NCBI GenBank assembly: GCA_963763135.1
Contig: CAVXNJ010000004.1
Span: 124,001-188,000 of the forward strand
Length of the DNA stretch: 64,000 nucleotides
Direction: 5' to 3'
Source of the DNA: JANMZO01 sp963763135
GTDB taxonomy: Bacteria; Actinomycetota; Acidimicrobiia; Acidimicrobiales; JANYDT01
Below the pieces are notes generated by a model. It was not told the DNA's origin, made no database searches, and saw only the letters and a program-made list of their open reading frames with translations. The position numbers and the translations under genes are program-made. Positions within the stretch are counted from its first letter, which is position 1; each line of letters begins with the position of its first letter. This document shows positions 34,268-44,168 of this stretch, piece by piece.

Positions 34268-37200
34268 CTATCCGATGACCTGGCGCACCAATCCCACGTT
34301 CAGGGTCTGTTCGATGCGAGCAACGGTCGACTTGAGCTGGTCGGCCGGCACGGCGGGCGACCACAGGTAGCCCTGGCCGTGGTGGCAGCCTGCCGCTCGT
34401 AACTTGTCAGCCTGGGCTTGCGTTTCGACGCCTTCACCGACCACGAAGAATCCCATGGCGTGGGCCAGTTCGACGAGAGCCGTCACGATCTTGTCGTCCT
34501 GTGACGATTCGCCCAGCCCCGACACGAAGGACCGGTCAAGCTTCAGTCCGTCGACCGGCAGCCGCTTCAGCAGCGACAACGATGAGTATCCGGTTCCGAA
34601 ATCGTCGAGCGACAGATTGATGCCCATGCATCGCAGGACGCCGAGGCTGCGCACGGCGGCATCGAGATCGCGAATTGCCGCGGTTTCGGTGATTTCGAGC
34701 ACGAGGTTATCGGGATCGAGACCGGTGACCGTGAGGATCGCACCAACCTGCGAAGCGAACGTCGGGTCCATTATCTGGACTGCTGAAGCGTTGACCGCAA
34801 TTTGAATCGGCAATCCCTCACCCATCCAACGGGCTGCGTCACGGCAGGACTGCTCGAGGATCTGGTACCCGAGTTCACCGATGAGGCCGGCCGATTCGGC
34901 GACCGGAATGAAGACGTCAGGTCGCACCATGTTGCCTTCGGAATCCTTCCACCTGGCCAAGGCCTCAACCCCCACGACCTTTCCGTTCTCGATGTCGATC
35001 ACCGGTTGGTAGAAGGGAACGATCTCGTGGGCCTTGATGGCCTGGCGCAACCGACCGGTGTACTTCAATCGATGACGGCTCTCTTCGCCGAGTTCGTCAT
35101 CGAACATCACCACTTGGCCCTTGCCGGACTTCTTCCCCCGCTGCATGGCCGCATCGGCTCGTTGCAGCAGAGTGTCGACGTCGTCGACCGGAGTGGTGGC
35201 AATGCCGACGGTGATGGTGGCAAACACGTCGTTGCCGTCGAGGAGGAACGGAAGATCGAGGCTGCGGCGGATTACACCGGCGATGGTCTTGCACTGGGCC
35301 GCTGATTCGAGGTCGTCGCACAGGACCGCGAAGTGATCTCCGCTGAAGCGCGAGAGGATTGCGCCGGACGGCAATGCTTCTTCGACGCGTTGAGCGACCT
35401 GGACCAGGAGATTGTCGCCGGCCTGATGTCCGAGGGTGTCGTTCACATCGCAGAAATCGTCGAGGTCGAAGAACAACAGCCCCAAGGCGGTGGTGTTCTT
35501 GGTGAACTCCAACCGGGCCCGAATCATGCGGACGAGGGCGGCGCGGTTCGGCAAATTTGTGAGGTCATCGACAAGGGCCAGGCGGCGAAGTTCATCGTGC
35601 GCGAGCTTGCGATCGGTGATGTCGCGGATATTCGAAACCCGATAGCCGACATTCGGATCACCGAAGAGATCGGTGGCGGTCTCCTCAATCCAACGAATGT
35701 TGCCGATCCGGTCGTAGACGCGGTATTCGAGGGTCACGTGGTTCCCGGTCGTCCCGAGCGCTTCGCTGACCTCTCGCATGACCCGTTCGCGGTCCTCGCG
35801 ATAGATGAGGCTTGCCGCATGGCGGCCAATGAGAGCCTCGGGCTCAACGCCGAGCACGTCGAACATCGCCGGGCTCACCCAGCGGACAACATTGTCGGCA
35901 TCGAGGAACAGCGCGACATCACTCGATCGGTTGATTACCGCCGACCAGCGGCTTTCCGCAGCGATCAATTCCCGCGTCGACGTGACCCGGGCGGTCACGT
36001 CGCGGACGTTCAACACGAAGCCGCCAACCGCAGGATCGTGCAACAGATTGCGGATCTCCACGTCGATCCATGTTTTTGGGGAGCCCAGCAGCGGCAACTC
36101 CAGCGGCGCGCATTCGTTCTCGGGGAGAAGCCGAGCGTCAGCCAATCGTTTGGCGACGTCGATGCCCAGGATTTCGCCGAGAAACTTTCCGATGACTTCG
36201 TCGGGGGCGAGATTGAGCATGTGGCGACACGACGGTGTGACCTCGGTGATAAGGCCACAGGAATCGACGACCATAGCGAGGTCCGACGCATGTTCGAACA
36301 TGCTCCGAAACTTGGCCTCTCGAAGTTCCAACAGGCGACGATCTTCTTCGCGCTCGTGGACGTCAAGGTTGTTCACCACGATTCCCCGGATGATCGGGTC
36401 ATCGAGAAGGTTCGTCACCGTGGCTTCTGCCCAGCGGTATTCCCCCGAGGCGACAACTCGACGATAGAGAACCGGAGGAAGGACAACACCATCTATCGCC
36501 ATGCTCAAAGCTTCCCGAACGTGAACAAGATCGTCGGGATGAATGAGCGAGAAGGCCGATCGTTCGACGAGTTGTTCGGGCGCGAGGCCGCCCACGGTAA
36601 GCACTGCGGTGCTCGCCGCCTTTATCATGCCGTTGGCGTCGAGGACCAGGACCGACTCGGTGGATTTCGACAGCAACGCTCGAAAACGGGCCTCCGCCTC
36701 GATGGCGGCAGTGAGCAACTCATCACGCGTGCGACGGTCGTGGATCACGGCGACGGACAGCCATGTAGAACTTGCGGCGTCGAAGATGGGGGTCACGTTG
36801 AGGCTGACAGGAATTCGCGTGCCGTCTTGTGTGAGGCGCTCGGTTGGAAAAGCGGTAATCGAGAACCCTTCGGCCAGCTTGGCGAAAAGCTCGTCAGCTT
36901 CATCGGATAGATCCTCCGGAATGAACGTATCCACCGATCGGCCAATCGCCTGCTCAGCCGACCAGCCAAGCAGGCGCTGCGCGCCCACACTCCACGAGTC
37001 GATGATGCGGTTGCGTACGGTATAGACGGCGTCAGTCGTTGTGTCAGCCATGGCGCGAACTGCGTTCCGCTCGAGTTCGCTGGTGCTGTGGTCCGTAAGG
37101 TCATGGGACGCCCCAACCACCGCTATGAGGTTGCCCAGTCTGTCCCGGACCGGAATCTGCACCACCGAGACGGGAACACTTGATCCGTCGCGCCGTCGAC

Positions 37201-38077
37201 AGACGAATTCGCCCCGCCACCCGCCGTTTAGTCTCAGGTCATCGTCGATCTTGGGGATCTTTTCGAGTTGGTCCACCGGGACGATGAGATCACGAGCGAG
37301 TTGTCCTACGGCCTCAGACGCGGACCACCCGTAGAGGCGTTCCGCAGAGTCGTTCCAATGGAGGACGCGACGCTCAAGATCGAGGATCACTATGGCCGAG
37401 TCGACGGCCCTCAGTGTGGCTTCGAAGATCTGGCCGAACAGTTCCTGGTCGGGGCCGCTGCTGTAGTTCTGCACGCCTGAAGGTCGTTGCGTTTCGTCGT
37501 TCGCGGCATCGTTGACGGTCAGGTCGTCAGCACGCGCATTCTCGCTACGCACATCGTCAACCCGCTGATCGTCGACGGCGAAGGTCGATTCAAATTCTTC
37601 CCAGGGGGAGAAGAGGTCGTCGTCGCCCTGATCGAGGTTCGCCTCGGCGACGGAAACCGTTGCGTTTATGTGGATGGAGCGGCCTTCGAACTGAAATGGC
37701 CGGGCAATCGCCGCGGTGAGCCTGGCCACCACGATGACCACCTGCTCCTCGGGCAGATTCGGGCAGAGGAGCGCAAACTCGTCGTCGTCGATACGGCAGA
37801 GGACGTCGGTCTTGCGAAGTTCCCAGCTGACCCGCGTCGCAATCTTGTTCATGAGTTCTTCGGCGATTTCACCGTGAACGTCAATGTCCCCGATCGGTTG
37901 GCTGTGACGGAGGCGCAGGGAAAGTACGCACACGGCCTCGTCGGGGTCGCGGCTTTCGAGGAGGTACTGCTTCAACAGCCGAGAAGCGGCGCGCCGATTC
38001 GGCAGGCCGGTGGTCTCGTCGTGTTCGCTATCCGGTCGTTCCGATGTCACATCGCGACCAGGGGTTGATTCAGCCAT
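34268..38077 (-). CDS. Multi-PAS GGDEF-EAL protein with two degenerate GGDEF domains
   Basis: 1269 residues, no transmembrane segment. Order: an N-terminal GGDEF-like domain (about 20-165; TTGLPNRRAA and CRIDDDEFAL, active-site GG lost), about five PAS domains (about 205-830), a second GGDEF domain (LALVDDLTNLPNR, RFSGDHFAVLC: SGDHF in place of GGDEF, so probably not a cyclase), and an EAL domain (about 1010-1255). The EAL domain has its key residues: VEALARW, VNASAV, EITETA, DDFGTGYSSLSLLKRLPVDGLKLDRSFV and GEGVET. It is therefore predicted to be a c-di-GMP phosphodiesterase controlled by PAS sensing. The 282-bp gap to the divergent ruvC shows no recognised feature. Confidence 0.88.
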   Translation of the reverse strand: MAESTPGRDVTSERPDSEHDETTGLPNRRAASRLLKQYLLESRDPDEAVCVLSLRLRHSQPIGDIDVHGEIAEELMNKIATRVSWELRKTDVLCRIDDDEFALLCPNLPEEQVVIVVARLTAAIARPFQFEGRSIHINATVSVAEANLDQGDDDLFSPWEEFESTFAVDDQRVDDVRSENARADDLTVNDAANDETQRPSGVQNYSSGPDQELFGQIFEATLRAVDSAIVILDLERRVLHWNDSAERLYGWSASEAVGQLARDLIVPVDQLEKIPKIDDDLRLNGGWRGEFVCRRRDGSSVPVSVVQIPVRDRLGNLIAVVGASHDLTDHSTSELERNAVRAMADTTTDAVYTVRNRIIDSWSVGAQRLLGWSAEQAIGRSVDTFIPEDLSDEADELFAKLAEGFSITAFPTERLTQDGTRIPVSLNVTPIFDAASSTWLSVAVIHDRRTRDELLTAAIEAEARFRALLSKSTESVLVLDANGMIKAASTAVLTVGGLAPEQLVERSAFSLIHPDDLVHVREALSMAIDGVVLPPVLYRRVVASGEYRWAEATVTNLLDDPIIRGIVVNNLDVHEREEDRRLLELREAKFRSMFEHASDLAMVVDSCGLITEVTPSCRHMLNLAPDEVIGKFLGEILGIDVAKRLADARLLPENECAPLELPLLGSPKTWIDVEIRNLLHDPAVGGFVLNVRDVTARVTSTRELIAAESRWSAVINRSSDVALFLDADNVVRWVSPAMFDVLGVEPEALIGRHAASLIYREDRERVMREVSEALGTTGNHVTLEYRVYDRIGNIRWIEETATDLFGDPNVGYRVSNIRDITDRKLAHDELRRLALVDDLTNLPNRAALVRMIRARLEFTKNTTALGLLFFDLDDFCDVNDTLGHQAGDNLLVQVAQRVEEALPSGAILSRFSGDHFAVLCDDLESAAQCKTIAGVIRRSLDLPFLLDGNDVFATITVGIATTPVDDVDTLLQRADAAMQRGKKSGKGQVVMFDDELGEESRHRLKYTGRLRQAIKAHEIVPFYQPVIDIENGKVVGVEALARWKDSEGNMVRPDVFIPVAESAGLIGELGYQILEQSCRDAARWMGEGLPIQIAVNASAVQIMDPTFASQVGAILTVTGLDPDNLVLEITETAAIRDLDAAVRSLGVLRCMGINLSLDDFGTGYSSLSLLKRLPVDGLKLDRSFVSGLGESSQDDKIVTALVELAHAMGFFVVGEGVETQAQADKLRAAGCHHGQGYLWSPAVPADQLKSTVARIEQTLNVGLVRQVIG

Positions 38078-38359
38078 TTGAGTTCCGTCTCGTTACCAGG
38101 GCGCGGGTTTGGTGGCAGGAGCGAACCCCTGGATGGACGGACGGCTGTTGATCCTTTGCGCTTCATAGCGTCCGCTCTGTGTTTGCGACATGGGTGGTAA
38201 TTTTTCTTATCGGTCGCACGAGTGGCGACATGCGAAATAGACCGATCGAGCCATGCCGTTTGGCTTATAGACCGCCGTTTCGCCACTCTGCGTCACAGGA
38301 TCGCGCCGCATCCGGGTCCACCGCCGACAGCCCCTCGGTCGACTAACCTCTCCGAACGC

Positions 38360-38971
38360 ATGTTTGTTCTAGGTATCGACCCGGGCCTTTCGAGGTGTGG
38401 CTACGGCCTCGTGGAAAAACGCGGTCGCGAGTTGCTGAGCGTTGATCACGGCGTCTTCCGAACCCCGCCCACCGACGAGCTTCCCTACCGTCTGTCGGCG
38501 ATGAACGCCATGATGCGCGAATTCATGGCGGCACACCGACCCGACGTCGTGGTCGTGGAGCGGGTGTTCTTCCAGACGAACGCCCGCACCGCCATGGGTG
38601 TCGCCCAGGCCAGCGGGCTGGCCCTGGCGGCGGCGGTCGATGTCGGCGCTGCCGTGATCCAGTACACGTCAAATGAGGTCAAGCAATCAATAACCGGCTT
38701 CGGTGGTGCCACAAAGGACCAGGTACAACGTATGGTCGCCCGCATGCTTGCTCTCGATGAGGTCCCGAAACCGGCCGACGCAGCCGACGCCTTGGCACTC
38801 GCGATTCATCACATCGGACAGGCACCGTTCGGTCGGGTCGCGTCGAGCATCGGGGGAGCGGCGCCGACGGGCCTCCGGGTGGCCCAGTCAGTCGGCGGAT
38901 CAGATTCGGGATCCCCCTTCGGGAATGCACGCATTGCGAGTGCCATCGGCGGAAAGCGGTTGACTTCATGA
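38360..38971 (+). CDS. ruvC: Crossover junction endodeoxyribonuclease RuvC
   Basis: 203-residue Holliday-junction resolvase. Acidic residues are visible in GIDPGLSRCGYG, VVVERVFFQ and PADAADALALAIHH. It has a C-terminal Gly/Ser-rich tail of about 45 residues beyond the usual end. The ATG at 38360 is where homology begins. Stop overlaps the ruvA ATG by four bases, giving a coupled ruvCAB operon. Confidence 0.95.
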   Translation: MFVLGIDPGLSRCGYGLVEKRGRELLSVDHGVFRTPPTDELPYRLSAMNAMMREFMAAHRPDVVVVERVFFQTNARTAMGVAQASGLALAAAVDVGAAVIQYTSNEVKQSITGFGGATKDQVQRMVARMLALDEVPKPADAADALALAIHHIGQAPFGRVASSIGGAAPTGLRVAQSVGGSDSGSPFGNARIASAIGGKRLTS

Positions 38972-39591
38972 TCGGATCACTTCGTGGAACCCTGATCGAT
39001 CGGAGCGGGTCGTCGGCGACGATCGAAGTCGGCGGAGGTGTCGGCTATCTCGTCACGATGTCACCCCCGACGCTAAGCCAACTCGGGCCGTTCGGCACCG
39101 ACGTGTTCGTGCACGTGTACACCCACGTCCGCGAAGACGCGATCGTGCTGTTCGGGTTCGTGACCCGCGATGAGCGCCGCCTGTTCGAGACACTGTTAAG
39201 CGCGCATGGTGTCGGACCCGCACTTGCCCTGGCGATCCTGAGCTCGCTCAGTCCGGAGTCACTCCGGTCGGCCGTGGCCACCGACGACGTCGACGCGCTC
39301 ACCATGGTGCCGGGCGTGGGAAAGAAAACCGCAGCGCGCTTATTGATTGAGCTGAAGAGCAAACTCGCCGTATCCGGCGACGACTACAGTGCCGCGATTG
39401 CGGCCGCGGGCGACGGATCGCCCGCGGTGCGGCAGCCGATCGATGCTCGTAACGATGTGCGCGCTGCGCTGTCCGAGCTCGGTTACGGACCCGATGAGAT
39501 CCGCAACGCCGTGCGGCAGTTGCCCGCCGACGGCGATGCGTCGGCCCTGCTCAAAGAGGCCCTCGCGCACCTGTCAGGTTCCCGTCGATGA
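38968..39591 (+). CDS. ruvA: Holliday junction branch migration protein RuvA
   Basis: 207-residue RuvA. The N-terminal OB-fold starts MIGSLRGTLIDRSG, with the conserved THVREDAIVLFGF; the middle helix-hairpin-helix has GVGPALALAILS and MVPGVGKKTAARLLIELKSKL; the C-terminal UBA-like domain is ALSELGYGPDEIRNAV. It binds four-way junctions and loads the RuvB motor. Stop overlaps ruvB start by four bases. Confidence 0.95.
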   Translation: MIGSLRGTLIDRSGSSATIEVGGGVGYLVTMSPPTLSQLGPFGTDVFVHVYTHVREDAIVLFGFVTRDERRLFETLLSAHGVGPALALAILSSLSPESLRSAVATDDVDALTMVPGVGKKTAARLLIELKSKLAVSGDDYSAAIAAAGDGSPAVRQPIDARNDVRAALSELGYGPDEIRNAVRQLPADGDASALLKEALAHLSGSRR

Positions 39592-40655
39592 GCGTCGTCG
39601 CCAACGCCGTTGAAGAGCCCGACGATCATGGTCACGAGGCCGGTCTCCGCCCGCACAACCTTGCGGAGTTCATCGGTCAGCCGCAGCTGAAAGAACACCT
39701 GGCCATCGTCTTGGAGGCCGCCAAGCTCCGCGGTCAACCGGCCGACCACCTCCTGTTCGCCGGCCCGCCCGGACTCGGAAAAACCTCGTTGGCCTCCATC
39801 GTGGCGACCGAGATGGAGGTCGGCTTCCGGATCACGTCCGGCCCGGCCCTGGAACGCCCGGGTGATCTTGCGGCGATTCTCACCAACCTCACCGAAGGCG
39901 ACGTGCTCTTCATCGATGAGATCCATCGCCTCCCGCGACCGGTTGAGGAGGTCCTCTACCCGGCGATGGAGGACTTCCAGATCGACATCGTGATCGGAAA
40001 GGGCCCGAGTGCTCGCAGCCTTCGCCTTGATCTTCCGAAGTTCACGCTGATCGGGGCCACCACTCGCGCCGGTTTGATCACGGGGCCATTGCGCGACCGG
40101 TTCGGGCACGTTGCCCGACTCGACTACTACAACGTTCGCGACCTACAGCTCGTCGTCGAACGCGCGGCCAGAATCGTAGGTGTACAGATCGATTCAGCGG
40201 GGGCACATGAGATCGCCCGCCGATCCCGTGGCACGCCCCGTATAGCAAACCGCCTCCTACGCCGTATTCGCGACTACGCCGAAGTCCGGGGCAACGGGGC
40301 CATCGACATCGAAGCGGCGCGCAAAGGCCTCCTGGTCTTCGACGTTGATCAACTCGGGCTCGATCGCGTCGACCGGGCGATTCTCTCCACGATCTGTGGT
40401 CGGTTCGGTGGCGGCCCCGTCGGGCTTTCAACGCTCGCCATCAGCGTCGGCGAAGACGCCGAAACGCTCGAAGCGATGTACGAACCGTTCCTCATCCAGA
40501 TGGGCCTGTTGAAGCGCACCCAGAAGGGTCGTGTCGCGCTGCCCTCGGCGTGGGAGCACCTCGGCCTCGACGTTCCCGATGGCGTGCAGCGCCTGTTCTC
40601 CGACAACGATGCGTCGACCCCCGAATCGGGCGATCGCACCCTGTTCGACCAGTAG
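39588..40655 (+). CDS. ruvB: Holliday junction branch migration helicase RuvB
   Basis: 355-residue AAA+ ATPase that drives branch migration. Walker A GPPGLGKTSLA, Walker B VLFIDEIHRL, sensor-1 IGATTRAGLITGPLRDRFG and C-terminal winged helix (QMGLLKRTQKGRVALPSAWEHLG) are all present. ATG overlaps ruvA stop. The C-terminal 25 residues (PDGVQRLFSDNDAST to FDQ) extend beyond most homologues. Confidence 0.96.
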   Translation: MSVVANAVEEPDDHGHEAGLRPHNLAEFIGQPQLKEHLAIVLEAAKLRGQPADHLLFAGPPGLGKTSLASIVATEMEVGFRITSGPALERPGDLAAILTNLTEGDVLFIDEIHRLPRPVEEVLYPAMEDFQIDIVIGKGPSARSLRLDLPKFTLIGATTRAGLITGPLRDRFGHVARLDYYNVRDLQLVVERAARIVGVQIDSAGAHEIARRSRGTPRIANRLLRRIRDYAEVRGNGAIDIEAARKGLLVFDVDQLGLDRVDRAILSTICGRFGGGPVGLSTLAISVGEDAETLEAMYEPFLIQMGLLKRTQKGRVALPSAWEHLGLDVPDGVQRLFSDNDASTPESGDRTLFDQ

Positions 40656-40672
40656 TTCGAGCGTTCACGTCG

Positions 40673-41764
40673 ATGTCCGTCGAACCCGATCCGTACCGTT
40701 CACCCCGGCCCACCAGTGGCCTGTCGATGGACGACTTCGACTACGGCCTCCCGGAGACCTCGATCGCTCAGACTCCGGTGGAGCCCCGCGACTCGGCCCG
40801 CCTGCTCGATGCAACAGCGACCGATGCGAGTGGTGAAGGCATCGTTCATCGGCACGTGTTCGATCTGCCCGAGCTGTTGAACAGCGGAGACGTGCTCGTG
40901 GTGAACGAGACCCGGGTGATTCCCGCCCGGTTGAAGCTGCACAAGCCGACCGGGGGAGCGGTCGAGGTTCTGTTGGTGGATCGACTCGTCGACGGAAGCT
41001 GGAAGGCGCTCGTACGGCCGAGCAAGAAGGTTCCGGCCGGAACGGTTCTGATCGCGGGCGATGATCTACACGTGCTGATCGGTGACGTTCTCGACGGCGG
41101 ACAGCGTCATGTTTCACTTCTTCGGTCCGACGCCACCACGGCACTCAACGATGCGGAGATCGACGCCGCCCTGGAACGGCACGGCGAAGCCCCGCTTCCG
41201 CCGTACATCACGACGCGGTTGGCCGACAGTTCGAGATATCAGACCACGTACGCTCAGAACCCCGGCTCCGCCGCGGCCCCGACCGCCGGATTGCACCTGA
41301 CCACCGAAGTCCTCGACCGGATCCGGTCCCGCGGCGTCGAGGTCCACAAGGTCGACCTTTGCGTCGGGCTCGATACCTTCCGTCCGGTCACGGTTGAGCG
41401 TCCGGAGGATCACGACATCCACAGTGAGCGTTACCGGGTCTCGCCCGAGACGCTTGAAGCATGTCGCGCCGCGAAAGCCAACGGACGCCGGGTCATCGCG
41501 GTCGGCACCACCTCAGTTCGCGCATTGGAAAGTGCTGCGGCAAGTGGGAGCCTCGAAGGGCGGACCGAGCTATTCATCTACGGCGACTACGAGTTTCAGA
41601 TCGTCGATCTGCTGATGACGAACTTCCACATGCCCCGTACGTCACTGCTGCTGCTCGTCGACGCGTTCACCGGCCCGAGGTGGCGTGCGATCTACCGCGA
41701 AGCTCTCGCCACGGGATACCGATTCCTCTCCTTCGGCGACGCGATGCTGTTGGCCCGCCACTGA
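40673..41764 (+). CDS. queA: tRNA preQ1(34) S-adenosylmethionine ribosyltransferase-isomerase QueA
   Basis: 363-residue QueA, which makes epoxyqueuosine at tRNA position 34 from preQ1 and S-adenosylmethionine. Characteristic blocks are DFDYGLPETSIAQTPVEPRDSARLL, VLVVNETRVIPARL, PGSAAAPTAGLHLT, HSERYRVSPE and LLMTNFHMPRTSLLLLVDAFTG. ATG 40673 is taken; ATG 40727 (MDDFDYG) also fits homology. tgt, which acts before QueA in the same pathway, lies at 50 kb. The last five codons and stop are repeated in tandem just downstream. Confidence 0.93.
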   Translation: MSVEPDPYRSPRPTSGLSMDDFDYGLPETSIAQTPVEPRDSARLLDATATDASGEGIVHRHVFDLPELLNSGDVLVVNETRVIPARLKLHKPTGGAVEVLLVDRLVDGSWKALVRPSKKVPAGTVLIAGDDLHVLIGDVLDGGQRHVSLLRSDATTALNDAEIDAALERHGEAPLPPYITTRLADSSRYQTTYAQNPGSAAAPTAGLHLTTEVLDRIRSRGVEVHKVDLCVGLDTFRPVTVERPEDHDIHSERYRVSPETLEACRAAKANGRRVIAVGTTSVRALESAAASGSLEGRTELFIYGDYEFQIVDLLMTNFHMPRTSLLLLVDAFTGPRWRAIYREALATGYRFLSFGDAMLLARH

Positions 41765-41910
41765 CGGTTCATCTACCCCCACCGGACGCTCCCACCTGAT
41801 GCGGTGGCGGGAACTGCTGTTGGCCCGCAACTGACGGTTCATCTACCCCCACCGGACGCTCCCACCTGATGCGGTGGCGGGAACTGCTGTTGGCCCGCCA
41901 CTGACGGTTC
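41746..41910. repeat. Tandem 70-bp repeats of the queA 3' end
   Basis: Units begin GCTGTTGGCCCGC at 41746, 41816 and 41886: two complete 70-bp copies and a partial third (about 24 bp). Each unit contains the queA last codons and TGA, and GTGGCGGG...CCCGCCAC can form an 8-bp stem across unit junctions, which may act as a terminator. Only the first copy is the real gene end. Confidence 0.95.
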
Positions 41911-42019
41911 TCGAGGCCCCCGCCCGGCGTTTTTGGCTGACCGATCGACGCAGAACACGTCTACCTGGTCAAATAAGGTCGTTTCCAGTTCTGGGGTTTT
42001 CCGATTAACCTCAGCGGCG

Positions 42020-42928
42020 GTGAAGTTCCTCTTTTGGCAGTTTGCTCTCTACGCCATTGCGGCATTTGCGCTGGGGTTTGTTGCTGCTTGGAGTTGGTTT
42101 CGTGAGCGGCTGCGCAGTGTTGAGACAGTGCTCGAGCGAACCCGGGTCCGCGTAAGCGACGCTCAAGACGCCCGCCATCAGCTTCACGAAGCCAGAGCAG
42201 CCGCCGCGACTGCGACCGAAAGTCTGGCTGTACTTCGCGAGCGATTCACCGATTCTGAAACCGTCCGTTCGGCGGTCGAAGTTGAGGTCGAATCGCTTCG
42301 AAGTGGCCGACTCAAACTGCTGTCCGAACTTTCCGAACTCCGTTCTTTGCTCGATAGCGCGTCAGTTTCGCGGGCCCGGCTCACAGCTGCGGAACACGAG
42401 GCCCACCGACTTCGGGGCCTGCTCGACGACGCTGACCTGCAGCTTCGCACCGAGCGGACCGCCAGGGAGCAGACCCTTTCGGTGATGAAGTCCCGATTGA
42501 CCGACGTGGAAACCGAGTTGGCGACGCTGCGTCTTGCGCCGTCGGTCGCTCGGGTCGATAACCCGCCCCGAAACGGCGATGCAGGAATCCGTCCCCTGCC
42601 GACGACCAGACTGGAGCTGGACCAGACCGACCGCTCGCCAGCGTCCCACCCGTCGACGGACCTCGTCCCGACGAATCGCGCGTCAACCAACCGGTCGAAC
42701 GGAACAGCCGAACGCAACGACCCGGTCGGCTCGGCCGTCAGCGGCTCAGAGGAAACCGATGACCCCGAAGTCGGCAATTTTCCGACTACTGCACGCCCCG
42801 GTGACTACGCGTCACTTTCGGTGAAATCAGCAAAAGCGATCTCTCCTTCGGTGAGGGTGTACTCAGAAGGACCGGCCCAAATCGTCGATCTTCGTCCTGA
42901 CCCGACACTTCCGGCATCTGGCGAATAG
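42020..42928 (+). CDS. Membrane-anchored coiled-coil protein (module 1)
   Basis: 302 residues starting at a GTG. One N-terminal transmembrane helix (about residues 5-26, VKFLFWQFALYAIAAFALGF), then a long alpha-helical coiled coil (about 30-170), then a Ser/Thr/Pro/Asp-rich probably disordered tail. The layout (short start, immediate helix, coiled coil) matches the gene at 44169. It lies 7 bp before a BON-OmpA gene. No family recognised; an envelope scaffold role is inferred. Confidence 0.7.
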   Translation: MKFLFWQFALYAIAAFALGFVAAWSWFRERLRSVETVLERTRVRVSDAQDARHQLHEARAAAATATESLAVLRERFTDSETVRSAVEVEVESLRSGRLKLLSELSELRSLLDSASVSRARLTAAEHEAHRLRGLLDDADLQLRTERTAREQTLSVMKSRLTDVETELATLRLAPSVARVDNPPRNGDAGIRPLPTTRLELDQTDRSPASHPSTDLVPTNRASTNRSNGTAERNDPVGSAVSGSEETDDPEVGNFPTTARPGDYASLSVKSAKAISPSVRVYSEGPAQIVDLRPDPTLPASGE

Positions 42929-42935
42929 CGTCGTC

Positions 42936-43940
42936 ATGGCGTTTCCGATCTCACTTTTCAGTGACGAAAATCGTCATGTGCGCATACCGTTGTTGTGCGG
43001 GGTCGCTCTGGTCGCCCTGATTGGGGTCGGAACCGTCGAGCGGTCACCAGCGGTCGAGAATCATCTCAAAGCCGATATCACCGAATCGGTACTGGTTGAC
43101 CTCCCGACCGTGCAGGTCTCGGTGTCAGGACGCGACGTGAAACTCACCGGCGTCATCGACACTCCGCAGGAACGGACAGTTCTGGCCGGGCTCGTGCGCC
43201 GACGCTGGGGAGTGCGAACGGTCGACGTCTCCGGCCTACGGGCCACGGGCAACGACCCGAGCGGACCATCCGTGCCCGGTGGGGCTACCGTTCCCGTCCC
43301 AAGCGTGAGTGCGGGCGTCACATCCACCCCAACTGCGCTGACGACAACGACCGCGGTGCTCGCAACGACCACACTCCCCGCGACGACCTTGGGAACTACC
43401 ACCGCCGCCCCCTCCACGACGCTGGCGCCGACGACGGTCGCCCCGACGACAACAGCACCCACCACCATTCCGCCCACCACCATCCCGCCCACGACCGTTC
43501 CTCCGTCGACTATTCCCGCAACCCTGATACCGCCCACAACGGTCCCGGTGACGGTTAAGCCGAGCGCCGATCAGCAGGCCCTCGTGGCGTCGAGCCTGGC
43601 GGACATCCTGGCCCAAACGCCCATCGTGTTTGCGCGCAGCGTCCCTACCCTGGGGCCCGAAAGCAGACTCACGATGGACCTGGTCGCTGACGTGTTGAAA
43701 GCCAATCCGAACGTGGCCGTGCAGATCGGCTGTTACACCGACAACCGGGGCAATCCGGTGAGCAACCAGAAACTCAGCGAGCGCCGGGCGAACACGGTGC
43801 GGGCCGAACTCATGTCACGGGGTGTCGCCCCGACACAAATGACCGCTGTCGGATTCGGCGAACAGCGGCCGATCGCCAGCAATGCCACCGAAGCGGGCCG
43901 ACTCCAAAACCGCCGGGTCGAGATCGTTCCGATTCGCTAA
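42936..43940 (+). CDS. BON-OmpA family envelope protein (ArfA/OmpATb-like), module 1
   Basis: 334 residues. Transmembrane helix (about 17-36), BON-like domain (about 45-100, VDLPTVQVSVSGRDVKLTGV), Thr/Pro-rich linker (about 110-205, many PTT/TTT units), and an OmpA C-terminal domain (about 210-334) with CYTDNRGNPVSNQKLSERRA and VGFGEQRPIASNATEAGRLQNRRVEI. The Asp and Arg normally needed for peptidoglycan binding are present. The layout matches mycobacterial ArfA (OmpATb). Probably co-transcribed with the preceding coiled-coil gene. Confidence 0.88.
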   Translation: MAFPISLFSDENRHVRIPLLCGVALVALIGVGTVERSPAVENHLKADITESVLVDLPTVQVSVSGRDVKLTGVIDTPQERTVLAGLVRRRWGVRTVDVSGLRATGNDPSGPSVPGGATVPVPSVSAGVTSTPTALTTTTAVLATTTLPATTLGTTTAAPSTTLAPTTVAPTTTAPTTIPPTTIPPTTVPPSTIPATLIPPTTVPVTVKPSADQQALVASSLADILAQTPIVFARSVPTLGPESRLTMDLVADVLKANPNVAVQIGCYTDNRGNPVSNQKLSERRANTVRAELMSRGVAPTQMTAVGFGEQRPIASNATEAGRLQNRRVEIVPIR

Positions 43941-44168
43941 CGGTGGCCACAGCGTCCGGTCGACCATGACTCCATGGCGTGGTTTGGGTCGATTGCCGCG
44001 TCTCGTTCAGCGCGGGGCGGTACCGTTCTAAGTGCTTCTTTGCAGATAGTCCTGAGTCACAACGTCACCTGACGCCGGGAAAACGGCGTTTCGGGAGATG
44101 TGCCTCTCCCAGGTTTCTGCCACGTTGCGGTACGTTGCAAAGCTGATCTACTCCGGAGGTTGTCCAGC

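Noticed and set aside
35333..36910. 525-residue plus-strand frame
   Set aside because: Antisense to the PAS/GGDEF/EAL gene, with no recognisable domain.
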